DNA from: Candidatus Gastranaerophilales bacterium | GTDB taxonomy: Bacteria > Cyanobacteriota > Vampirovibrionia > Gastranaerophilales > Gastranaerophilaceae | Assembly (NCBI GenBank): GCA_944323275.1 | Contig: CALUSA010000012.1 | Location: 1-38,415 of the forward strand | DNA length: 38,415 nt | Reading direction: 5' to 3' | Shown: piece by piece, positions 8,251 to 16,143 of the stretch | Layout of the letters: each line of letters starts with the position of its first letter | Position numbering within the stretch: position 1 is the first letter of the stretch | Notes under the pieces: model-generated | Databases searched by the model: none | Told to the model about the DNA's origin: nothing | The model's input: the letters and a program-made list of their open reading frames with translations, nothing else | Made by a program: the position numbers and the translations under genes

Positions 8251-8261
8251 GGCAGATTTTT
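8239..8261 (+). terminator. rho-independent terminator (plus direction), orphaned
   Basis: CTGCC (8239-8243) pairs with GGCAG (8251-8255) and is followed by ATTTTTT. The T-run is on the plus strand, so it does not serve the minus-strand protease gene ending at 8261. An upstream GGCAGCA (8199-8205) can pair alternatively with TGCTGCC (8237-8243), an attenuator-like arrangement. Confidence 0.5.
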
Positions 8262-9535
8262 TACCCTGCTTTGGCTATCTCGTTTTTATTGTTATTAATC
8301 AGCCTGTTAATTATTCTTTTAGCCTCATCAAGCTGAGGGTCTTTGTCTGCAATAAAATCTTTGGCTGTATAATCTACTTCATAATCCGGCGAAATACCTT
8401 TTTTATTAATATCTATGCCTTTGGGAGTCAGATATTTTGCGATTGTCAGATTCATTCCTGTTTGGTTCGGCATAGGATAAATGCGCTGAATCATACCTTT
8501 ACCGTAAGTTCGTTTGCCGACAAGGATGGCTTTGTGGTTATCTTTGAGTGCACCGCTTAAGATTTCGGAAGCACTTGCCGTGCCTTCGTCAATAAGTACA
8601 ACGAGAGGTTTGTTTATGGCATAAGGTTTTGCCTGAGCATTGATATCTGATTTTTGTTTGTCACGGTCAACTATACTTACTATGTGCCCTTGTGTAAGGA
8701 ACATGTCGGCTATAACAACAGCATTTGGCATAAGTCCGCCTGTATTGCCCCTTAGGTCAATAATCAGCCCCTGACAATTCTGTGTTTTATTAAGCGCATC
8801 AATAAATTCTTTGGTCATATCAGAGCTTATAAAACTGGATATCTGAATATAGCCGATATTTTTGTCAATAACTGAGGCATTTATATTCTTTATTTTAATT
8901 TCTTCACGGGTTATTTCTTTAGTGAGTTTTTGTTTGTCACGTAAAAGCTCTAATTTCACTTTAGTGTTGATTTCACCACGAATCAAAGCTGCAACGTCGC
9001 TCACCGTTTTACCGCTGACGTCTTTGCCGTTTACTTTAAGTATAATATCACCTGCTTTGATTCCTGCTTTTTGCGCCGGAGTAGTATCAACAACGCTCAC
9101 GATAAGAATTTTTCCTGATATTGACATAATATTAACACCAATGCCGACAATTTTTGCATCAATGTTAGTGTTTTGTTCTTTATATTGTTCCTGATTTAAA
9201 AATATTGAATAAGGGTCATCAAGACTTGCCAGCATTGAGTTTATTGCAACATAAGCGTCTTCTTGCGTTTTAATCTGGTCAACATAATGTTTATTCCATT
9301 TGGTCCAGTCCTGACCGTTCAAGGTAGGGTCATAGTATTTGCTTTTTATTATTCTCCATGATTTTAAAAACAGCCTTTTGGGGTTGGTTGTCTGTTTGTT
9401 TATAAGCTCGCCTTCGCTGTAGTTTGGAGTAATAAAAAACTGTATATTCTGTAAAGTCAAATAGTTGTATATGGCAAGGCAAGCCAGAAAAATTATAAAA
9501 ACAAATAAAATTTTAGAAACAACTTTTTTATACAT
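8261..9535 (-). CDS. C-terminal processing peptidase, S41 family
   Basis: A 424-residue periplasmic serine protease anchored by an N-terminal membrane segment or uncleaved signal (residues about 8-28). It has a PDZ domain at about 130-200 (IVGIGVNI...AGDIILKVNGKDV) and the tail-specific protease domain with Ser in GTASASEI and Lys in RTYGKGMIQ, the Ser-Lys dyad of CtpA/Prc enzymes. The LIDLRGNTGGL motif that precedes the active site is intact. Such enzymes trim or degrade exported proteins; in cyanobacterial relatives CtpA processes D1, but that substrate should not exist here. It is monocistronic, with its own promoter at 9570-9598. The ATG at 9535 gives a good membrane anchor. Confidence 0.93.
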   Translation of the reverse strand: MYKKVVSKILFVFIIFLACLAIYNYLTLQNIQFFITPNYSEGELINKQTTNPKRLFLKSWRIIKSKYYDPTLNGQDWTKWNKHYVDQIKTQEDAYVAINSMLASLDDPYSIFLNQEQYKEQNTNIDAKIVGIGVNIMSISGKILIVSVVDTTPAQKAGIKAGDIILKVNGKDVSGKTVSDVAALIRGEINTKVKLELLRDKQKLTKEITREEIKIKNINASVIDKNIGYIQISSFISSDMTKEFIDALNKTQNCQGLIIDLRGNTGGLMPNAVVIADMFLTQGHIVSIVDRDKQKSDINAQAKPYAINKPLVVLIDEGTASASEILSGALKDNHKAILVGKRTYGKGMIQRIYPMPNQTGMNLTIAKYLTPKGIDINKKGISPDYEVDYTAKDFIADKDPQLDEAKRIINRLINNNKNEIAKAG

Positions 9536-9569
9536 AAATTTATTTAACCGCTTAATTAATAATTTATCA

Positions 9570-9598
9570 ATAATACTGTTGCTTTATTTTTGACTAAA
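9570..9598 (-). promoter_or_regulatory. candidate sigma-70-type promoter of the S41 protease gene
   Basis: Read on the minus strand: TTTAGT (9598-9593), a 17-base spacer, TATTAT (9575-9570), about 35 bases before the ATG. Confidence 0.4.
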
Positions 9599-9649
9599 AT
9601 TCAAAATAAATATGTATTGCCTTATTCTGACAATTTTCTGTAAAATAAA

Positions 9650-9679
9650 GCAAAACAAAAGGGCACTTTGTGTGCCCTT
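9650..9679 (-). terminator. terminator of the acidic orphan gene
   Basis: AAGGGCAC-loop-GTGCCCTT is a perfect 8-bp stem (9659-9679). On the minus strand it is followed by TTTTGTTTTG, so it ends transcription of the gene at 9748-11073. Confidence 0.85.
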
Positions 9680-9747
9680 GATAAACCTACCATACCTATT
9701 ATAAATAAACCGAGGAATAAAATTATATATGTGTGTGTGAAGTGTGA

Positions 9748-11073
9748 TTATTGTTGTCCTTCTGTAACTTCGTCTGTTGTTAATTGTTTCTCTTTATCAA
9801 ATTTCTTATATGCTATTTCTTCAGCTTTATACAATTTGTTGTACAAATCGTCAAATGCTTTTGTCAAATTATTTTCTCCTTTTTCATCAACAGAAGCATC
9901 TTTTTGTGATTTAAAAGCAGTTGATAAATTATTTATAGCATTTTGAAGTTCCTTAAGTGTAGCTTCAGGTGCTTTTTTATCGTCCACAAATTCTTGTGCT
10001 CTTGCAATTAATGCATCTGTAAGAACTTGCATAAACGGTTTTGCATCGTCGCCACCGAAAATATTCCATCCGAATAAACCATTGTTATTTCCGCCGCCCC
10101 AATTGCTGCAATCATCAAAGATTTTTTCAGCAAGGGTCAGAGTGTCGCCTTTCAAATTATTCTTTCGGTTATATGCTGTAATAATTTCCAAAACATTGTC
10201 TTTGTTTGTTTCTTCGCAAGCGTCTTCTAAGTCGTCGGTTCTTGTTGCTGCATGATTCATCGCATTATAGAATTTCATAGCAGTATCTTCATAACCGTTG
10301 GAAGATTTTGCACGTTCTCTAACGTTTTGTGGCGTTCTTTGCGCATAGTCATTTTCATCGTCGCCATCGTCGTCATCATCAGACTTTTTGTAAGCACCCG
10401 GACCTTCCGGATTCTTAGCTATTTCAAGAAGTGCTTTGTAATCTGCTGTTGTTAATTCACCTGTCTTAACAAACTTGCCTGCTATATCCCAGATTGTGTT
10501 GAAATTATCTTCACTGAGTTCGGCAGTGTCGGGTGATTTTCTGTATTCTTCGCATAAAGCTGTCAATCTGTCGATTAATTTAGCTTTAACATCTTTACCT
10601 TCTTTATTGGTATAAGTGATTTCTGTATTGAATCTTGATTTAATGTCAGGATTATTTGCCATACGTTGCAATGTTTCAACAACTTTGGCTTCTTTAACAT
10701 GTTTTTTGCCGTCAATTTTTGATGTGTCATCGTCATCGTCAGACGGGTTTGGATTTGTTATTCTTGTATTGCTGTGGAGATTTTCCATAATCTTTTTATA
10801 CATTTCAGCCTGTTGTGCCATCCATTGTTTCATCATAGGCATAATGTTGGCATAAAGGCTTGTAGACATGTCCATAAAGGAGCCTACGCTATAATCAAAG
10901 TTCATTAACTGCGTATCATTCATGCTTGAAAGAGCGTCGCAAGGATACATAACACTTGGCGGTGTGGTGTATGGAAACACGCTGTATTGCCACAAGTTAG
11001 AATTAATTGTTCTTGCACTGTCAGATGGTACTGTCACTGTCCAGGTTTTTCCAATGCTTAATCCGTCGCCCAT
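9748..11073 (-). CDS. acidic orphan protein, no signal peptide (441 aa)
   Basis: Not recognised. The N-terminus (MGDGLSIGKTWTVTVP) is neither a signal peptide nor a membrane anchor. Residues about 55-100 are Met- and Gln-rich and helical (MMKQWMAQQAEMYKKIMENL). Two acidic runs (NPSDDDDD near residue 112; KSDDDDDGDDEND near 230) separate helical blocks, and a GGGNNNGLFGWNIFGGDD glycine/asparagine stretch precedes the last helical domain. The gene has its own terminator. On the minus strand a TATATAA box (11164-11158) sits about 85 bases upstream of the ATG, and TTAGGGG serves as ribosome-binding site. In style it matches the EF-hand protein at 29469-31844. It is probably a lineage-specific extracytoplasmic or structural protein; this is unproven. 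Confidence 0.8.
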   Translation of the reverse strand: MGDGLSIGKTWTVTVPSDSARTINSNLWQYSVFPYTTPPSVMYPCDALSSMNDTQLMNFDYSVGSFMDMSTSLYANIMPMMKQWMAQQAEMYKKIMENLHSNTRITNPNPSDDDDDTSKIDGKKHVKEAKVVETLQRMANNPDIKSRFNTEITYTNKEGKDVKAKLIDRLTALCEEYRKSPDTAELSEDNFNTIWDIAGKFVKTGELTTADYKALLEIAKNPEGPGAYKKSDDDDDGDDENDYAQRTPQNVRERAKSSNGYEDTAMKFYNAMNHAATRTDDLEDACEETNKDNVLEIITAYNRKNNLKGDTLTLAEKIFDDCSNWGGGNNNGLFGWNIFGGDDAKPFMQVLTDALIARAQEFVDDKKAPEATLKELQNAINNLSTAFKSQKDASVDEKGENNLTKAFDDLYNKLYKAEEIAYKKFDKEKQLTTDEVTEGQQ

Positions 11074-11308
11074 TTTTGTATCCCCTAATATCTTTCTTGT
11101 AATTCCTCTTAAAAACGATAGACTTAATACGTCTATATAAATTCCTCGTTCCTGTATTTATATAAAGTATTTTTTTTTATAAAAATTGACTTTTTTATAA
11201 AAAACAGCAGAATATTCGTTAACATTTCTTAACAATTGCACGGGGGTATAAGGCATAAAACCTTGTAAATATTGATTTTTGGAATGTTACAAATAAGACG
11301 CAGTATAA

Positions 11309-11866
11309 TTAAACTAATTTTAAAGCCATCAACAAGCCCGCAGGCAGGTCTAAAACCTGTGACTGGTATCTTGTATCATTTTTTATGGTTTCGAGAAAAT
11401 CAGCCACCTTGGCTGCGTGAGAAACAACGTTGTCCGCAAGTATAATAGCACCGGCAGGCAATTTATCTTTTAACAGGTCAAAATATTGAATGTATTCGGC
11501 TTTATTGGCATCAATAAATACCATATCCGGCACAAAGTCCAGCTCGGGTATTATTTCCAGTGCACGTCCCTGTTTGAAGGTTACATAATCCGACAGATTG
11601 CAGTTTTCTATGTTTTCTCTGGCGATGCTCTGCCTTTTTTCGTAAAACTCTATAGTTGTTAAATGCCCGCCTGTGTTGCTGTCTTTTAGTGCATCTGCTA
11701 TCCACAATGTTGAATAGCCGTTAGAGGTGCCGATTTCGAGTACGTTTTTAACTTTTGAAATTTTTATAAGCATACTTATAAATTCAGCGGTTTGATGAGA
11801 AATATTCCAGAAGTCGTGCTGTGTTTCTTCTAGTTTTTCGGCTAATTGCAGGGCATAAGCATCCAT
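11309..11866 (-). CDS. SAM-dependent O-methyltransferase
   Basis: A 185-residue class I methyltransferase of the catechol/caffeoyl-CoA O-methyltransferase-like family. It shows the SAM motif VLEIGTSNGYSTLWIA (about 41-56), an acidic ribose-binding residue in TTIEF, the DMVFIDANKAEY metal/substrate motif (about 109-120) and the ADNVVSH motif. The substrate cannot be told from sequence. It is the last gene of the grpE-dnaJ-propeller operon, five bases after the propeller gene, so it is co-transcribed with the chaperone genes. I see no good terminator after it. Confidence 0.9.
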   Translation of the reverse strand: MDAYALQLAEKLEETQHDFWNISHQTAEFISMLIKISKVKNVLEIGTSNGYSTLWIADALKDSNTGGHLTTIEFYEKRQSIARENIENCNLSDYVTFKQGRALEIIPELDFVPDMVFIDANKAEYIQYFDLLKDKLPAGAIILADNVVSHAAKVADFLETIKNDTRYQSQVLDLPAGLLMALKLV

Positions 11867-11871
11867 ATATA

Positions 11872-13320
11872 TTATTTGACCTTTCTGTTTAAAAGCTCCA
11901 TGTCGCTTATTGTTACATTAGCGGGAACTGTTTGGATAACAGTGTTTTTATCCATATCAAAGACGTGGTAGTTTTTGTTTAAAACATTGGTAATTAGCAG
12001 GATATTGGAGTTCGGCACCCGAACGAGTTTTTTTGAGAATCCTCCGCCGGGGAGTTTTACCTGTGCGGTCATGGAAAAGTCTTTTAAGTTAAAAACATCT
12101 ATTTCGTTAGAAGCACAGAGGATATACAATTTGTCTTTTATTAAAAACATATCAACAGGTTTATTTGCCAGAGGCTGGCTGTAGATTAAATCCTGCAGTT
12201 CGTTATCAACCACCTGTAATTCGTTTTGGGTTCTTGAAAGTAAATAAACATTGTTGCCTCTGAGTGCCAGTTTAGAAATATTTGAAGCGTTAAACACGTA
12301 TCTGTTAAGGTAAGATTCATCAAGCGCAAGAGTATAAATGTCACCGTTATTTCTGTCGGAATAAACTATAGCTGATTCATCGTCACTGAGTGCTATGTTT
12401 TTGGGATAACCTTTAACTTTGATTTTTTCAAGCAGTGCCATATTTTTCAGATCTATAACAAATATCGCCTGATCATCAAGAACCGAGATATAAGCTTTCT
12501 TTTTGTCTTTTGTTAAAATAATTTCAGCAGGCTGATAAGATAAATCTATTTTTTTAGCTATAACCTCCTGTTCAATATCCGCTATTTCTATATATGTTTT
12601 ACCTGCAGTAGCTACGAGTACGTAACGACCATCACCCGCAGGCTGCACGAATTTTGGCAGGTTTTCCAATCTCAGGGTATATTGCGGAACCGCTGAATTT
12701 GAAGGAATAACGTTTACTGTTTTTGAGTCGAGTGTTGTAACCAGAAGGGTTTTGTCCTGCATTGCCGCAACCGGCGTGATTTTTACATCGTTTTTTGCGT
12801 CCGTTTTATTCACCAATGCAGTTTCTTTTAAAATATCGTTTATGCGGGAATCTGCAACATTAATAACAAGATCCCCCATCATAATTTTCATATCATCAGG
12901 TATGATTAATCCCGGCGGAACCAGCATATCCTGTGGAAATAGCCCTGTTTTAACAACAAAAGGGATGTTTTTTGTGTCTGTAACGGTGATTTGACCTTTG
13001 TTGTTTTTTATAACTTTTAACAAAGCAAGGTTTGAATCAAAAACAACAACCTCGGGGAGCTGTGACAATTTTTGGTTAGCCGGATAAGTTGTTACAACTT
13101 TTCCCGTCGGATTCTTTTTAGGGTTGGAAGGTAAAACCGGTAAATATATTGTGCCGTCAGGTAAAGTTATAAGTCCGTCGAAACGGATACTTGCCTCTGG
13201 CAAATCTTTTTTTATAGTCTGCAAAATATAAGGCGGAAGTTTTGTCGCATAGGAACACATAGCCGATAAACAGTAAACAAGTGTTAAAACAGCTATATTT
13301 TTTAAGTTAAACTTCATCAT
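11872..13320 (-). CDS. exported beta-propeller protein (YncE/YVTN-like)
   Basis: A 482-residue protein with a signal peptide (KFNLKNIAVLTLVYCLSAMC, cleavage near residue 25). After a proline-rich N-terminal region come repeated four-strand units of about 40-45 residues from about 190 to the end, such as PAGDGRYVLVATAGKTYIE, TKDKKKAYISVLDDQAIFVI and SDDESAIVYSDRNNGDIYTL. This is the YVTN/YncE-type surface-protein propeller pattern. Cys17 and Cys22 lie inside the signal region; no clear lipobox is present. The likely role is binding or scaffolding in the periplasm. It is encoded between dnaJ (15-base gap) and the methyltransferase, so it appears to be co-expressed with chaperones. Confidence 0.8.
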   Translation of the reverse strand: MMKFNLKNIAVLTLVYCLSAMCSYATKLPPYILQTIKKDLPEASIRFDGLITLPDGTIYLPVLPSNPKKNPTGKVVTTYPANQKLSQLPEVVVFDSNLALLKVIKNNKGQITVTDTKNIPFVVKTGLFPQDMLVPPGLIIPDDMKIMMGDLVINVADSRINDILKETALVNKTDAKNDVKITPVAAMQDKTLLVTTLDSKTVNVIPSNSAVPQYTLRLENLPKFVQPAGDGRYVLVATAGKTYIEIADIEQEVIAKKIDLSYQPAEIILTKDKKKAYISVLDDQAIFVIDLKNMALLEKIKVKGYPKNIALSDDESAIVYSDRNNGDIYTLALDESYLNRYVFNASNISKLALRGNNVYLLSRTQNELQVVDNELQDLIYSQPLANKPVDMFLIKDKLYILCASNEIDVFNLKDFSMTAQVKLPGGGFSKKLVRVPNSNILLITNVLNKNYHVFDMDKNTVIQTVPANVTISDMELLNRKVK

Positions 13321-13335
13321 ACTATCCTTATATAT

Positions 13336-14460
13336 TTAATTATGAATTGCATTTTTAAATTTATCTATAAGCTTTTCGCTTGGCTTTTTATTTTCAGATA
13401 ATTCAAAAAGCTTTTTATAAAGTCTTCTTTCTTCATCGTTTAGAGTTTTTGGCGGTTTGTATTTTATTAATACAAGATGGTCGCCTTTTTTATCGGGATG
13501 TCCCAGATACGGAACACCTGCATTTTTTATAGTAAGTATTTTACCATATTCTATACCTGCTGGCACAACCAGTTCTTTTTGTCCGTGAACAGTGTCAACT
13601 ACAATTGTATCCCCCATAACAGCCTGAGGAATGCTGACATTCACTTCCGAATATATGTTAAAACCTTCTCGTTTAAAGATTTTGTGCGGCTTTACGTGCA
13701 TAACAATGTATAAGTCACCGCTGGAACCGCCGTTTCTGCCTGCATCTCCTTCTTTTGCCACACGGATTTTGGCGTTATTATCAACACCTGCAGGTATTTT
13801 AACTTTTATTGTTTTTTCTTTTTCAACACGACCTTCTCCGTTGCAGGTTTTACATGGCGAACCTATAATCTGTCCGCTGCCGTGGCATTTAGGGCATACA
13901 CTCACCTGTTGTATGCTTCCCAGTATTGTTCTTGTAACATGTGCAACACGACCTTTACCGTTGCAATCAGGGCAGGTCATGGGCTTTGTACCCGGTTGTG
14001 CACCGGTACCGTAACAATCTTTGCACATTTCGAGATGGTCAATTTTTATTTCTTTTTCTACACCAAAGACCGCTTCTTCAAATTCAAGTTCTATATCAAG
14101 CCTTAAATCATGACCTCTCTGAGGTGCATTTGGATCAACCTGAGCAGATGAAAAACCTCCCATTCCGCCGAAAAAGGATTCAAAAATGTCATTTATATCA
14201 CCAAATCCGAAATCAAACGGTCCTGAATTATCGAAACCGGCATTGGTTAACCCTTCTTCGCCGTACCTGTCGTACAAAGATCGTTTTTCTTGATTTGATA
14301 AAGTTTCATAGGCTTTACCAAGTTCTTTAAATCTTTCTTCTGCGTCCGGTGCTTTATTTACATCAGGGTGTAGTTCTCTCGCTTTTTTTCTGAATGCTGA
14401 TTTTATTTCAGCCAGTGTTGCTTCTTTTGTTACACCGAGTATCTCGTAATAATTAGCCAT
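13336..14460 (-). CDS. dnaJ: chaperone protein DnaJ
   Basis: A 374-residue type I DnaJ, co-chaperone of DnaK. The J-domain has HPD at residues 31-33, a Gly/Phe-rich region follows ([20 protein letters not shown]), and four CxxCxGxG zinc repeats ([32 protein letters not shown]) precede the C-terminal substrate-binding domains. A GTG start at 14469 is possible and would touch the grpE stop codon, but the ATG at 14460 gives the family-typical [10 protein letters not shown] start and has GGGG three bases upstream. It lies directly after grpE in the same operon. dnaK is not in the window. Confidence 0.96.
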   Translation of the reverse strand: MANYYEILGVTKEATLAEIKSAFRKKARELHPDVNKAPDAEERFKELGKAYETLSNQEKRSLYDRYGEEGLTNAGFDNSGPFDFGFGDINDIFESFFGGMGGFSSAQVDPNAPQRGHDLRLDIELEFEEAVFGVEKEIKIDHLEMCKDCYGTGAQPGTKPMTCPDCNGKGRVAHVTRTILGSIQQVSVCPKCHGSGQIIGSPCKTCNGEGRVEKEKTIKVKIPAGVDNNAKIRVAKEGDAGRNGGSSGDLYIVMHVKPHKIFKREGFNIYSEVNVSIPQAVMGDTIVVDTVHGQKELVVPAGIEYGKILTIKNAGVPYLGHPDKKGDHLVLIKYKPPKTLNDEERRLYKKLFELSENKKPSEKLIDKFKNAIHN

Positions 14461-14468
14461 TTTCCCCA

Positions 14469-15053
14469 CTATTCACTAACTGCTACATTTACAAGCGAGG
14501 GTCTTAATACCCTGTCGCCAAGTTTGTAACCTTTTTGAAGTTCCGCAATAATAGTATTTTCAGGATATTCGCTTGTCGGGGTTTGCATAACAGCTTCATG
14601 CAAATTGGGATCAAATTCTTTATCCTGTGTGTCAATAACCTCAAGTCCTATTTTTCCAAGAACATCGTATATTTGTTTAAATACAATATTATAGCTGTCT
14701 TTTACCGTGTTAACGTCATCAACATTTTCAACCGAAGCTTTTGCTCTGTCAATATTGTCGAGAGCTTCTATCATTTTTTTCAAAGTTTCTTCTGCACCAT
14801 ATTTTAAAAGTGCTTCACGCTCTTGCATTTGTCTTTTTCTGTAATTGTCAAAATCTGCAGCAAGTCTGACATATTGATTGTTGATTTTATCAAGTTCAGC
14901 TTTTAGTGATGAAATTTCATCCGTAATTTGAGAATCATCTTCTTCTGATTCTTTTTTATCATTTGTTTGAGTGTCAACATTATCCGAGGCAAACGGATTA
15001 TTTTCAGATTTTATTTCTTCAACATTTTCGATTTCGTTATTTTCATTCCCCAT
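14469..15053 (-). CDS. grpE: nucleotide exchange factor GrpE
   Basis: A 194-residue protein. The N-terminal 45 residues are acidic and disordered, followed by a long coiled coil (about 45-95) with the GrpE motif [20 protein letters not shown] and a C-terminal beta-domain with the LHEAVMQ and [10 protein letters not shown] signatures. It releases ADP from DnaK during protein refolding. It is the first gene of the minus-strand operon grpE-dnaJ-propeller-methyltransferase. There is no CIRCE inverted repeat upstream, so HrcA control is not supported here. Confidence 0.96.
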   Translation of the reverse strand: MGNENNEIENVEEIKSENNPFASDNVDTQTNDKKESEEDDSQITDEISSLKAELDKINNQYVRLAADFDNYRKRQMQEREALLKYGAEETLKKMIEALDNIDRAKASVENVDDVNTVKDSYNIVFKQIYDVLGKIGLEVIDTQDKEFDPNLHEAVMQTPTSEYPENTIIAELQKGYKLGDRVLRPSLVNVAVSE

Positions 15054-15085
15054 AATAAAAACCCTTTATCAATTTCAATATTTTA

Positions 15086-15113
15086 ATTATAAATTATCAA
15101 GGTATTTACTCAA
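15086..15113 (-). promoter_or_regulatory. sigma-70-type promoter of the grpE operon
   Basis: On the minus strand: TTGAGT (15113-15108), a 16-base spacer, and a perfect TATAAT (15091-15086), about 33 bases before the grpE ATG. Confidence 0.65.
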
Positions 15114-15208
15114 GGAAATTTAATTATTTCTTAACTTTTCATAAATTAAGACAAAAATGTTACACAGAAAGTTTCATTTGTAAAGAATTGTAATGAAAAA
15201 ATTTAAAA

Positions 15209-15227
15209 TTGAATTCGGGCTATATAA
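15209..15227 (+). promoter_or_regulatory. shared promoter-like motif TTGAAWT-N5-TATATAA
   Basis: TTGAATT (15209-15215), CGGGC, TATATAA (15221-15227), about 70 bases before the small gene at 15297. The same motif with identical N5 spacing precedes the genes at 16689(-) and 32018(+). Confidence 0.45.
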
Positions 15228-15296
15228 ATTGTTTTTATATATATACGAGGTATGTAAAAAGTATTTCAGAAGTAAATTTAGAAGAAGGAGTAAATT

Positions 15297-15455
15297 ATGA
15301 ACGTATCAGCAATCGGAAATTTATTCACACCGTACAAACAGCCGGAAAGAGTGGAAAAACCGGTAGAAACAACCGGCTCATTAGCATTTGGTCCTACAGA
15401 AACAGCAGGTTCACTTGCAAATAATGTTGGCGGTTCTTTCTCTGCAATGGCTTAA
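15297..15455 (+). CDS. small Gly/Ser/Thr-rich protein (52 aa)
   Basis: Begins MNVSAIGNLFTPYKQPERVE and ends VGGSFSAMA. A strong GAAGGAG Shine-Dalgarno sequence lies seven bases before the ATG, and a promoter-like motif lies further upstream, so I consider it a real gene although it is very short. It has no signal peptide or membrane segment and low predicted structure. Family unknown. It has an untranslated leader of about 60 bases and is followed 48 bases later by another small gene. Confidence 0.6.
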   Translation: MNVSAIGNLFTPYKQPERVEKPVETTGSLAFGPTETAGSLANNVGGSFSAMA

Positions 15456-15503
15456 GGCAAAGTTTCATTAACGGAGACAGGCTACTATATAATCGGGGTG
15501 GAA

Positions 15504-15656
15504 ATGACAAACGTAACAGAGATTAAAATAGCCAGATATGCTCTGATTGCCATTCTGCTAATGAGCATGGCTAATTTCTACACATCAATAAATGCACTTG
15601 CACAATCAACAACTTATAAAGATTGTCCGTCAATCTTAGCGAGCTACATAAAATAG
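15504..15656 (+). CDS. small secreted or membrane-anchored peptide (50 aa)
   Basis: Begins MTNVTEIKIARYALIAILLM and ends CPSILASYIK. A GGGGTGG ribosome-binding site lies just before the ATG. It has a positively charged start, a hydrophobic core (residues about 11-25) and a plausible signal-peptidase site after INALA, leaving a mature peptide of about 18 residues with one Cys. It shares a bidirectional terminator with the facing zinc-ribbon gene. No family recognised. It is probably co-transcribed with the gene at 15297. Confidence 0.55.
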   Translation: MTNVTEIKIARYALIAILLMSMANFYTSINALAQSTTYKDCPSILASYIK

Positions 15657-15680
15657 CAAAAGAAATAAAGAGAATAAAAT

Positions 15681-15709
15681 AAGCACCCTCAACAGGGTGC
15701 TTAACTTTT
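15681..15709 (+). terminator. bidirectional terminator
   Basis: AAGCACCCT-CAAC-AGGGTGCTT is a perfect 9-bp stem. CTTTT follows on the plus strand, and an ATTTTATT tract follows on the minus strand. It serves the small plus-strand genes and the facing zinc-ribbon gene. Confidence 0.85.
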
Positions 15710-15971
15710 AGTGCATTGAATTATAACAATCTTTGCAATAAACTTCCTTGCCTAAAACCGGTTTAAACGGAACCTGGGTATGAGCACCGCATTTTGAACA
15801 AACTACGTCATACATTTTTTTACGGTTATTTTGCCTTCTTTTTTTTCTGCACTCCGGACATCGTTTTGGTTTATTTACCAATCCTTTTTCCGCATAAAAT
15901 TCCTGCTCACCTGCAGTGAATACAAATTCTGCCCCGCAGTCCTCGCAGATGAGTTTTTCGTCTTGATACAT
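15708..15971 (-). CDS. zinc-ribbon domain protein
   Basis: An 87-residue protein with two CxxC-paired zinc sites: CEDCGAEFVFTAGEQEFYA with CPECRKKRR, then CSKCGAHTQVPF with CKDCYNSMH. The first half is the probable zinc-ribbon family whose FVFTxxEQxFY...KGL..PKRCxxCR signature is common in cyanobacteria and Chloroflexi. The frame is open to 16010, but the ATG at 15971 is chosen because AAGGAG lies seven bases upstream and the family starts there. Function unknown; nucleic-acid or protein binding is possible. Confidence 0.85.
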   Translation of the reverse strand: MYQDEKLICEDCGAEFVFTAGEQEFYAEKGLVNKPKRCPECRKKRRQNNRKKMYDVVCSKCGAHTQVPFKPVLGKEVYCKDCYNSMH

Positions 15972-16063
15972 TAAATTTCTCCTTTTGACAAATCGGTAAA
16001 TAAATACCATTAGTATGCAAATTTATTTTATAACTTTTTATTTAATTTTTCAAATAATGTGAA

Positions 16064-16101
16064 TAAAAAAGTTCCTGATAATAATCATCAGGAACTTTTT
16101 T
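16064..16101 (-). terminator. terminator of the 16144-16689 gene
   Basis: GTTCCTGAT (16071-16079) and ATCAGGAAC (16087-16095) form a perfect 9-bp stem flanked by A6 and T6. It lies about 45 bases after the stop of the minus-strand gene; the symmetry allows both directions. Confidence 0.85.
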
Positions 16102-16143
16102 AATACACTGTTCACACATGCGAGGAATTATGAAACTTACTTA

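Larger units (their letters stand above)
7598..8260 (+). other. long non-coding, repeat- and hairpin-rich interval
   Basis: The only stretch above 300 bases without a confident gene. It holds an 83-bp direct repeat pair, a perfect 8-bp hairpin and a second G/C-rich hairpin, a 14-bp inverted repeat of T/C versus A/G tracts, and a terminator preceded by a short open frame that looks like a gene tail. Base composition changes along it: the 7784-8020 part is more GC-rich than its flanks. It looks like a site that has taken up small repeat elements. Confidence 0.6.

Noticed and set aside
13262-13269. GCCGATAA on the plus strand inside the propeller gene
   Set aside because: No -35 element at the right spacing and no plus-strand gene downstream.
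13631-14014. 127-codon plus-strand ORF antisense to dnaJ
   Set aside because: Mirror of the cysteine-rich dnaJ coding sequence with no own ribosome-binding site or family features.
15054-15200. CIRCE/HrcA operator upstream of grpE
   Set aside because: No TTAGCACTC-N9-GAGTGCTAA inverted repeat found.
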